DNA of 64,000 nucleotides, taken from assembly GCF_900292075.1 (NCBI RefSeq), contig NZ_OLMV01000002.1:186001-250000 (forward strand), given 5' to 3'. Origin of the DNA: Microbacterium timonense (lineage in GTDB: Bacteria; Actinomycetota; Actinomycetes; Actinomycetales; Microbacteriaceae). A program made the position numbers and the translations under genes. The notes below the pieces were generated by a model. That model did not search any database, had not been told where the DNA came from, and worked only from the letters and a program-made list of their open reading frames with translations. Numbering within the stretch: the stretch's first letter is position 1; each line of letters opens with the position of its first letter. Of this stretch, positions 55,145-62,146 are shown piece after piece.

Positions 55145-55200
55145 TCCGCCCGCCCGGGCCCGCCCGCCAACCGCCCGCCGCGCCCAGCGGGATGCCGGGG

Positions 55201-55998
55201 TCAGGCGTTCTTGGCGTCGCGCCAACGCAGCCAGGCGCGGACGCGGTCGTAGTCCCAGTCCGGGCCCTGGAAGGCGAGGGTGTAGAGGCGCACGCCGGCG
55301 TCGTAGAGCTCGTCGGCGAAGTCCTCGCCGCGCTGGTGCAGCTCGTTGGAGATCACCAGGTCGCTCGTGTCGCGCTCCTCGCGCTCGGCCCAGCGCTCGA
55401 TGACGTCGAGCTTGTGAGGCAGCTCGTCGGGTCGCACGAAGCTGTGCCAGATGTCGGCGTGACGGGCCACCAGGCGCAGCGTCTTCTGCTCACCCTTGCC
55501 GCCGATCATCACCGGGATCTCGCGCGTCGGCGCCGGGTTCAGCTTCTGCCACCGCGCCTCGATGCGCTCGAGGCCGGCGGCGAGGTCGTCCAGGCGCGAG
55601 CCCGCAGTGCCGAACTCGTAGCCGTACTCCTCGTAGTCGCGGGCGAACCAGCCCGAGCCGGTCGCGAAGATGAAGCGCCCGACCCCGTTCTTGGCCGAGA
55701 TGTGGTCGACGGTGCGCGCCATATCGGCCTGCAGGTCGGGGTTGCGGTAGCTGTTGCAGTTCACCAGGGCGCCGAACTCGACCCGCTCGGTCTGCTCCGC
55801 CCAGGCCGCCAGCATCGTCCACGACTCGAAGTGCATGCCGTCGGGGTCGCCTGACAGCGGGAAGAAGTGGTCCCAGTTGAAGAGTACGTCCACTCCCATC
55901 TCCTCCAGGCGGAGGACGGCGTCGCGGAAGGCGGCGTACGGGGCGTGCTGGGGCTGCAGCTGTACGCCGAGGCGCACAGGAGTATCGAGAAGGGGCAT
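55201..55998 (-). CDS. LLM-class F420-dependent oxidoreductase
   Basis: This 265-residue protein has the bacterial-luciferase-like barrel: 'RLGVQLQPQHAPYAAFRDAV', 'GVDVLFNWDHFFPLSGDPDG', 'HISAKNGVGRFIFATGSGWF' and 'PVMIGGKGEQKTLRLVARHAD'. The short form without the full insertion and the 'GSGW' loop match actinobacterial subfamilies that use coenzyme F420. The substrate is unknown. It acts in the cytoplasm. The ATG follows TAGTCT by six bases. It is next to a PadR/HAAS pair but on its own promoter. Confidence 0.83.
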   Translation of the reverse strand: MPLLDTPVRLGVQLQPQHAPYAAFRDAVLRLEEMGVDVLFNWDHFFPLSGDPDGMHFESWTMLAAWAEQTERVEFGALVNCNSYRNPDLQADMARTVDHISAKNGVGRFIFATGSGWFARDYEEYGYEFGTAGSRLDDLAAGLERIEARWQKLNPAPTREIPVMIGGKGEQKTLRLVARHADIWHSFVRPDELPHKLDVIERWAEREERDTSDLVISNELHQRGEDFADELYDAGVRLYTLAFQGPDWDYDRVRAWLRWRDAKNA

Positions 55999-56004
55999 GG
56001 GGAA

Positions 56005-56010
56005 AGACTA
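56005..56010 (-). promoter_or_regulatory. -10 box, TAGTCT, of the LLM gene
   Basis: Six bases before the ATG at 55998; the box overlaps the 3' end of the upstream membrane-protein gene. Confidence 0.45.
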
Positions 56011-56979
56011 TGGCCGCCGCGAGTCGCCCCGGCGCGCCCGGCCCGCCTTGATGGCGGCATCCGTCGTATCCCAGACGGCGACACCCGCGATCACGAAGCC
56101 GACGATGATCGACAGGATCGCACCGACCTCGGCGCCGCCGTCGGGGATGATCGTGGGGAAGAACTCCGGGTTGATCAGGCGTCCCTCGAAGAGCAGCCAC
56201 AGCGCGGGCACCGCGACGACGAGATTGAGGATGCCGTTGACCACGGCGAGCCCGACGGTCCAGCGTCCGACGGCGTACACCACGACGGCGAGCGCCGCCT
56301 CGAGCGCCATGACCAGGAACAGGCCGGTGATCCACCAGGGCCACAGACCCGGGTCGAGGAACGGCAGCCCCGGTTCGGTGGGCACGAGGCCGACGAAGCG
56401 GTCCCACAGCACGACGCCGACCATGATGGCGAGGAAGCCGAGCGAGGCGATCATGTCACCCATGCCCGCGCCGCGCTGTCGCGGCTCCGGCAGACGGTCG
56501 GGCGTCCACGGCCCGGCATCCATCGTCTCGTGGCCGGTGCGCTCCAGGATGACGAACACGAGCGTGGTCCAGAACGCGATGTGCACCACCACGCTGAGGA
56601 GGATCGGCACGAGCGCCCCGACGATCTCGCCGAACGATGCGCCGTCGAGCACCATCGCCAGCGACACCCCGAACACCGTGCACAGCGGCACGATCCACAG
56701 CAGCAGCTTCAGCAGCCGCCACCAGTCGAGGAAGTAACGCGGGCCGACGAGCCACAGCGGGCGGTCGGTGTACTGGGCGGCGAGCTTGTCGGGGTCTCCG
56801 AGGTCGGTGAGCACGGCCCACTCGGCGGCCTGATGCTCTTCACCTGCCTCCAGGCGCGCGTCGATCTGGTCGTCGATGGAGGCCCGCAGCTCGGCAGCGA
56901 GGTCGCTGCGCTGGCTCTCGGGGACGGTCCGCATCGCAGCGTCGACGTATCGGTCGGTGAGGGTGGTGCTCGTGTTCAT
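56008..56979 (-). CDS. HAAS-domain (permease-prefix) membrane protein, second copy
   Basis: The 323-residue protein has an N-terminal helical prefix ('RYVDAAMRTVPESQRSDLAAELRA', 'WAVLTDLGDPDKLAAQYTDRP') and then six or seven membrane helices with a highly hydrophobic C-terminal half. It is of the same type as the gene at 30399 but not a close copy. The ATG is one base after the padR stop, so they form a two-gene operon. A role as partner of this PadR regulator is inferred from the recurring pairing. An upstream frame extension overlaps padR and was rejected. Confidence 0.75.
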   Translation of the reverse strand: MNTSTTLTDRYVDAAMRTVPESQRSDLAAELRASIDDQIDARLEAGEEHQAAEWAVLTDLGDPDKLAAQYTDRPLWLVGPRYFLDWWRLLKLLLWIVPLCTVFGVSLAMVLDGASFGEIVGALVPILLSVVVHIAFWTTLVFVILERTGHETMDAGPWTPDRLPEPRQRGAGMGDMIASLGFLAIMVGVVLWDRFVGLVPTEPGLPFLDPGLWPWWITGLFLVMALEAALAVVVYAVGRWTVGLAVVNGILNLVVAVPALWLLFEGRLINPEFFPTIIPDGGAEVGAILSIIVGFVIAGVAVWDTTDAAIKAGRARRGDSRRP

Positions 56980-56980
56980 G

Positions 56981-57316
56981 TCAGTCCTCCTGGGGAAGGT
57001 CGTCGATCGCGGCGGCGATCGCGCGGAAGTCGTCGGTGAGGGCGCGCGCCAGGCGTGCGCCGGCAGCACTGGTGCGGTAGAACTTGCGCGGGCGGGACTC
57101 GTCGGTGTTCCACTCGCTGGTGAGGAACCCCTGCTTCTCGAGCCGCCGCAGCAGCGGGTACAGCGTGTTGGCGTCGGTGGCGAAGCCGCGCCGGCCGAGC
57201 TCTTCGAGCAGGCCGTACCCGTACCCCGGCTGTGCGAGCAGCCGCAGGCAGGCGAGCACGACGGTGCCGCGACGCAGCTCCTGCAGGTGCGTCTCGAGGA
57301 TCTCGGATTCGCTCAT
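56981..57316 (-). CDS. PadR-family transcriptional regulator, second copy
   Basis: This 111-residue PadR-s2 protein has 'ELRRGTVVLACLRLLAQPGYGYGLL' (helix-turn-helix), 'ANTLYPLLRRLEKQGFLTSEWN' (recognition helix) and wing 'SRPRKFYRTSAAGARLARAL'. It probably represses its own two-gene operon through the dyad at 57327. Inducer unknown. The ATG is seven bases after TATGGT, which overlaps that dyad. Confidence 0.88.
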   Translation of the reverse strand: MSESEILETHLQELRRGTVVLACLRLLAQPGYGYGLLEELGRRGFATDANTLYPLLRRLEKQGFLTSEWNTDESRPRKFYRTSAAGARLARALTDDFRAIAAAIDDLPQED

Positions 57317-57323
57317 GCGTCAC

Positions 57324-57347
57324 ACCATACTGTGTGTCACACACTAT
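57324..57347. promoter_or_regulatory. padR promoter and near-perfect operator
   Basis: The minus-strand -10 box TATGGT (57324-57329) overlaps a 21-base dyad at 57327-57347 of form ATA-n-TGTGTG-n-CACACA-n-TAT, in which only the three n positions break symmetry. Binding would exclude polymerase. Confidence 0.65.
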
Positions 57348-57419
57348 CGTCAAGCGCACTATGACGTGACCAGCCAACGTTGTCGCGCTGGGGCGAACGC
57401 GACCGGGCAGACTGAAGCG

Positions 57420-58418
57420 GTGACACCGCTCCCCCTTCCGGCCCTCGACGACCTCCTCGGCACCGCGCGCGTCGTCGCCCTTCCGCTGGCGACGCGCTTC
57501 CGCGGCATCGACGTCCGCGAAGCCCTGCTCTTCGAAGGCCCGGAGGGGTGGGCCGAGTTCTCGCCGTTCACGGAGTACGGCGACGCCGAGGCAGCGACGT
57601 GGCTCGCCGCCGCCATCGAGGACGCCTGGATGCCGCGACCGGCGCCGTTGCGCGAGCGCATTCCGGTCAACGCCACGGTGCCGGCGGTGGCCGCGGCATC
57701 CGTCCCCCGTGTGCTCGAGAGGTTCGACGGCTGTCGCACCGCGAAGGTGAAGGTCGCCGAAGCCGGCCAGACACTGGCGGACGACATCGCGCGCGTGCGC
57801 GCTGTGCGCGAGGCGATGGGGCCGGAAGGCCGGGTGCGCATCGACGCCAACGGCGGCTGGAACGTGGACGAGGCCGAGCGCGCCCTGCACGCGCTCGCCG
57901 AGTTCGACCTCGAGTACGCCGAGCAGCCGTGCACGACGGTCGAGGAGCTCGCCGAGCTGCGGCGACGGGTGAAGTACATGGGCATCCCGATCGCCGCCGA
58001 CGAGAGCGTGCGCAAGGCGGCCGACCCGCTGGCGGTCGCGCGAGCCGGCGCCGCCGATCTGCTCGTGATCAAGGCCCAGCCCCTCGGCGGGGTACGCCGG
58101 GCTCTGGAGACCGTGGCTGAGGCCGGTCTTCCGGCGGTGGTCTCGAGCGCGCTCGACACCTCCGTCGGCCTCTCGATGGGAGTGGCACTGGCCGCGGCCC
58201 TTGCGGACCTCGACTACGACTGCGGACTCGGCACGGCCTCGCTGTTCACCGCCGACGTCGCCGACCCGCCGCTCGAACCCGACGCCGGCTCACTGCCCGT
58301 CGGCCGCATCACCCCGGTTCGCGCGCTGCTCGACGAGCACGCGGCATCCACTGATCGCGTGCACTGGTGGCGGGAGCGGCTCGCCCGCTGCCACGCGGTG
58401 CTGCAGGGCGGGCGCTGA
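57420..58418 (+). CDS. menC: o-succinylbenzoate synthase
   Basis: The 332-residue enolase-superfamily enzyme has the catalytic lysine pair in 'CRTAKVKVAEAG', metal ligands D in 'RIDANGGWNVDEAE', E in 'LEYAEQPC' and D in 'IAADESVRKA', and the second lysine in 'LLVIKAQPLGGV'. It dehydrates the MenD-derived intermediate (SHCHC) to OSB, which MenE activates. The upstream frame overlaps padR antisense, so the GTG at 'VTPLPLPALDD' is used; a CAGACT sequence six bases upstream may be a weak -10 box. Confidence 0.9.
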   Translation: MTPLPLPALDDLLGTARVVALPLATRFRGIDVREALLFEGPEGWAEFSPFTEYGDAEAATWLAAAIEDAWMPRPAPLRERIPVNATVPAVAAASVPRVLERFDGCRTAKVKVAEAGQTLADDIARVRAVREAMGPEGRVRIDANGGWNVDEAERALHALAEFDLEYAEQPCTTVEELAELRRRVKYMGIPIAADESVRKAADPLAVARAGAADLLVIKAQPLGGVRRALETVAEAGLPAVVSSALDTSVGLSMGVALAAALADLDYDCGLGTASLFTADVADPPLEPDAGSLPVGRITPVRALLDEHAASTDRVHWWRERLARCHAVLQGGR

Positions 58419-58424
58419 GCCGGT

Positions 58425-59078
58425 TCAGACGGGGTCGACCAGAGCCGTCGCCAGTCGTGCGGTGCGCTCGTTCACCATCGCCTGCGTCTCGGCGGCGCTC
58501 AGCCCGGTCATGATGCCGAAGGCCGACGCATCCTCCCAGGTCTGCAGGATCACCCCGGCGAACTCGGTCGCCGGCACCCGCAGCCGGAACCCGTAGGCAC
58601 CGGCGAGCTCCTCGATGAACGAGCCGACGCGCTCGACCATCCCCTCCTGCCAGGCCAGATACGTCGTCGCCAGGCGCGGATCGCGCATCGCGCGCGTGCG
58701 GATCTCGCTGGTGAGGAGGATTCCCTCCTTCTTGTCGAACGCGACATCCAGCAACTGCCGGACGAGCGCACCAGGCTCGAGGTCCTCACCCCGCTCCTGC
58801 AGCTGGGCGACGCGCTCGGCGACCTCGTCGATCTTCTCCCCCGCCACGCGCTCGGTGAGAGCGAGCATCAGCTCGTCCTTGGTCTCGAAGTTGGAGTAGA
58901 ACGCTCCGCGCGTGAATCCCGCGCGTTCGCAGATCGCCTCGACGGATGCCGCGTCCACACCGACTTCGGCGAACACCAGGGCGGCGGCATCCAGGAGCTT
59001 CTGGCGTGTCGCCTCCCGCCGGCGGGACGTGCCGGCGCTCTCGGGCGCTGCCGCCTCGGCCACGGGCGTCTCGCTCAT
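58425..59078 (-). CDS. TetR-family transcriptional regulator
   Basis: The protein (217 residues) has the TetR DNA-binding domain 'RRREATRQKLLDAAALVFAE' and 'ASVEAICERAGFTRGAFYSNF' (helix-turn-helix with the YSNF signature), then an all-helical ligand domain. It is divergent from an MMPL-YhgE pair, with two adjacent palindromes in the gap, so it should repress that transporter and perhaps itself. The ATG has GGAGGAGCG upstream. Ligand unknown, probably a lipid or hydrophobic compound. Confidence 0.9.
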   Translation of the reverse strand: MSETPVAEAAAPESAGTSRRREATRQKLLDAAALVFAEVGVDAASVEAICERAGFTRGAFYSNFETKDELMLALTERVAGEKIDEVAERVAQLQERGEDLEPGALVRQLLDVAFDKKEGILLTSEIRTRAMRDPRLATTYLAWQEGMVERVGSFIEELAGAYGFRLRVPATEFAGVILQTWEDASAFGIMTGLSAAETQAMVNERTARLATALVDPV

Positions 59079-59140
59079 CGCTCCTCCATCCCGCCAGTCT
59101 CACACGGACTACTCAGCTTCGGGCCGGCAACCCGCTTTAC

Positions 59141-59174
59141 GATACACTCATGTATCCGATACAGCGCTGTATCG
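59141..59174. promoter_or_regulatory. double TetR operator
   Basis: GATACACTCATGTATC (59141-59156, arms of six) is directly followed by CGATACAGCGCTGTATCG (59157-59174, perfect over 18 bases). GATACA half-sites are 17 bases apart, which suits two TetR dimers bound side by side. Confidence 0.75.
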
Positions 59175-59212
59175 ACACGTTCCGAACCCCTCACCCGTGA
59201 ACCGGAGGCGCT

Positions 59213-62146
59213 GTGTCGACTCTTCTGTATGCGCTCGGACGATGGTCGTACCGCCACCCGTGGCGGGTGCTGATCGCGTGGGTGCTGCTTCTGGGCATCG
59301 CCGGCGGGGGCGCGCTGGTGTTCATGAAGGGCACGGACAACTCGTTCTCCATCCCCGGGACCGAGGCGCAGGAGGGCATCGAGCTCCTCGACCGCAGCTT
59401 CCCCCAGGCCAGCGGCACGAGCGCGCAGCTCGTGGTCGTCGCCGCCGACGGCGGCAGCATCGACGAGGCCCCCTACTCCGGCGCCATCGATGACACCGTG
59501 TCGGCGTTGGAGGATCTCGACGGGGTGATCGCCGTCACCGACCCGTTCGACGAGATGGTCACCGGCATGGTGTCGGACGACGAGTCCGCCGCCATCATCC
59601 GCCTGCAGTTCGACGGGCAGGCCACCGACGTCTCGGACGAGACGAAGGCGGGGCTCGAAGAGGTCGCCGATGACCTCCGCGAGTCCCTTCCGGACGGATC
59701 CCAGGTCGCGATGGGTGGGGACCTGTTCTCCACCTCGGTCCCCGCCCTCTCCCTCATCGAGGCGGTGGGCGTGCTGATCGCGCTGTTCGTGCTCATCGTC
59801 ACGTTCCGCTCGTTCGCGGTGGCGTGGTTCCCGCTGGTGTCCGCCCTCATCGGCGTGGGCCTGGCGATCGCGCTCATCTACCTCTCCACGGCCTTCGCGT
59901 CGATCTCGTCCACGACCCCGATGCTCGCGATCATGCTGGGGCTCGCCGTCGGCATCGACTATGCGCTGTTCATCGTGGCCCGACATCAGGACCAGGTCCG
60001 CGCCGGCGTGGAACCGGAGGAGTCGGCCGCCCGCGCGACCGGCACGGCGGGCTCGGCCGTCGTCTTCGCCGGCGTGACGGTGCTCATCGCCCTCATCGGG
60101 CTCGGCTTCGCCGGCATCCCGTTCCTGACCACCATGGGCATCGCCGCCGCCGTCGCCGTCGCGATCGCGGTCGTCGTCGCCGTGACCCTCACGCCCGCGC
60201 TGCTCGGCTTCGCCAAGGGCCGCGTCGCCGGGTGGGGCCACGGTCGCCCGCGTCGGGGGATGCCGCTCCCCGGCCGCCGCCGCAGAGCCGGCGCCGACGA
60301 GTCCGGCGGCGACCAGTCCGGCAGGGAACGTGCAGCCGCCAGGGGCGCGGGTGAGGGCACGCCGGCGGTCAAGAAGCCGAACCGCTGGGTGATGCTCGTC
60401 ACGAAGCACCCGTGGGTCACGACGATCGCCGTCGTGGTCACGCTCGGTGTGCTCGCGATCCCCGCGGCGAGCCTCGCGCTCGCTCTGCCGAACGCCGGCG
60501 TGCAGCCCGAGTCCAGCCAAGCGCGGCAGGCGTACGATCTCACCGCCGAGCACTTCGGGCCGGGCGCCAACGGCCCGTTGATCATGACGGGCACCATCGT
60601 CACCTCGACGGATCCGCTGGGTCTCATGGCGGATCTCGCGGACGAGATCGAACAGGTGCCGGGCGTGAAGGAGGTCGCGCTGGCGACCCCCAACCAGACC
60701 GCCGACACCGGTCTCATCCAGATCGTGCCCGAGACGGCGCCCGACGACCCGGCCACCGCCGACCTCGTCCGGGCGCTGCGCGACCTCGCGCCCGAGCTGC
60801 AGGACGAGTACGGCGTCGACCTCAAGGTGACCGGCTTCACCGCGGTGGGCATCGACATCTCGGATCGCCTGGGCGCCGCGCTCCTCCCGTTCGGGATCTT
60901 CGTGGTCGGCCTGTCGCTGGTGCTGCTCATGATCGTGTTCCGCTCGATCTGGGTGCCCATCAAAGCGGCGCTCGGCTACCTGCTGTCGGTGCTCGCCGCC
61001 TTCGGCGTGGTCGCCGCGGTCTTCGAGTGGGGGTGGGGGGCCGACGTGCTGCACGTCACCCGCACCGGCCCGGTGATCAGCTTCATGCCGATCATCCTCA
61101 TGGGCGTGCTCTTCGGCCTCGCGATGGACTACGAGGTGTTCCTCGTCAGCCGCATGCGCGAGGACTTCGTGCACGCCCGGCGCGCCGCCGCCGCGCGTCG
61201 GCGCCGCGCCCCGGCGGACACCGGGCCGATCGACGTGCCGGGCGACCGCGAGATCGCGGTCGGTGCGGTCCGCTCCGGGTTCACGGCCTCGGCCCGCGTC
61301 GTCACCGCTGCGGCGGTCATCATGTTCGCCGTCTTCGCTGCGTTCGTCCCCGAGGGCGACTCGTCCATCAAGCCCATCGCGTTGGGCCTGGCGGTCGGCA
61401 TCGCCGTGGACGCCTTCCTGGTGCGCATGACCCTCGTACCGGCGGTCATGGCGCTGCTGGGCGACAAGGCGTGGTGGATGCCGCGGTGGCTCGAGCGGAT
61501 CCTCCCGCACTTCGATATCGAGGGCGAGGCGGTGGAGCGCGAGCTCTCGCTGGAGGACTGGCCGGAGCCGAACACCACGGCCGCCGTCGTCGGCGACGGC
61601 GTCGCGGTGCGTGCCGACGCGGGCGGTGCCGCGGGAGAAGTGGTGCTGTTCCAGGACGCGGGCTTCCGCGTCGAGCGCGGTGGGACGCTCATCGTGACCG
61701 GGGACCCGCGCGCGACGCAAGCATTCGCGCTCACCGTCGCGGGACGGCTCGCGCCCACCGACGGCAGGTTGCGGGTCGCCGGGCACCTCCTTCCCGAACG
61801 CGCTGCCTGGGTGCGAGCCCACGTCGGGCTGGCCCTCCTCGGCGATGACGACGAACGCCTGCCGGCCCTGCGGCGGGCCCTCTCCGGAAGGACGGCGCTC
61901 GTGGTCATCGACGACGTCGACGCCCTCGACCCGGCCGAGCGGGACCAGGCCGGCGCGCTGCTGCGGGATGCCGCAACCGCTCTGCGCGCGGCAGATGAGA
62001 GCGCGAGGCTCACCGTCGTCGTGACCGCCCGCACCGAGAGCGCCGCCCTGGCACTTCTTGCCGAGGCGCATCGCGACGAAGTGTCGTCGCTGCCGCTGCG
62101 CAGCGGTGCTCATCAGACCACTCCCCCTGCAGAGGTGAACGCATGA
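59213..62146 (+). CDS. MMPL/RND-family transporter with a C-terminal degenerate nucleotide-binding domain
   Basis: The 977-residue protein has two RND halves of six helices each with large external loops. The helix-4 motif 'LGLAVGIDYALFIVARHQD' and its second-half counterpart 'GLAMDYEVFLVSRMREDF' are typical of MMPL proteins. Such pumps move lipids or other amphiphiles with the proton gradient. From about residue 785 there is an extra domain of some 190 residues that reads like an ABC ATPase: 'LFQDAGFRVERGGTLIVTGD', 'AGRLAPTDGRLRVAG' and Walker B-like 'ALVVIDDVDALDPAERDQ' (D900, D901), but the P-loop position is GDPRATQAF (830-838) without the Lys. GTG start with GGAGG; the stop overlaps the YhgE gene. 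Confidence 0.87.
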   Translation: MSTLLYALGRWSYRHPWRVLIAWVLLLGIAGGGALVFMKGTDNSFSIPGTEAQEGIELLDRSFPQASGTSAQLVVVAADGGSIDEAPYSGAIDDTVSALEDLDGVIAVTDPFDEMVTGMVSDDESAAIIRLQFDGQATDVSDETKAGLEEVADDLRESLPDGSQVAMGGDLFSTSVPALSLIEAVGVLIALFVLIVTFRSFAVAWFPLVSALIGVGLAIALIYLSTAFASISSTTPMLAIMLGLAVGIDYALFIVARHQDQVRAGVEPEESAARATGTAGSAVVFAGVTVLIALIGLGFAGIPFLTTMGIAAAVAVAIAVVVAVTLTPALLGFAKGRVAGWGHGRPRRGMPLPGRRRRAGADESGGDQSGRERAAARGAGEGTPAVKKPNRWVMLVTKHPWVTTIAVVVTLGVLAIPAASLALALPNAGVQPESSQARQAYDLTAEHFGPGANGPLIMTGTIVTSTDPLGLMADLADEIEQVPGVKEVALATPNQTADTGLIQIVPETAPDDPATADLVRALRDLAPELQDEYGVDLKVTGFTAVGIDISDRLGAALLPFGIFVVGLSLVLLMIVFRSIWVPIKAALGYLLSVLAAFGVVAAVFEWGWGADVLHVTRTGPVISFMPIILMGVLFGLAMDYEVFLVSRMREDFVHARRAAAARRRRAPADTGPIDVPGDREIAVGAVRSGFTASARVVTAAAVIMFAVFAAFVPEGDSSIKPIALGLAVGIAVDAFLVRMTLVPAVMALLGDKAWWMPRWLERILPHFDIEGEAVERELSLEDWPEPNTTAAVVGDGVAVRADAGGAAGEVVLFQDAGFRVERGGTLIVTGDPRATQAFALTVAGRLAPTDGRLRVAGHLLPERAAWVRAHVGLALLGDDDERLPALRRALSGRTALVVIDDVDALDPAERDQAGALLRDAATALRAADESARLTVVVTARTESAALALLAEAHRDEVSSLPLRSGAHQTTPPAEVNA

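Noticed and set aside
59075..62113. 1,012-codon minus-strand ORF opposite the MMPL gene
   Set aside because: The translation is low-complexity, Arg/His/Asp-rich sequence typical of an antisense shadow, and the plus strand has a clear transporter.
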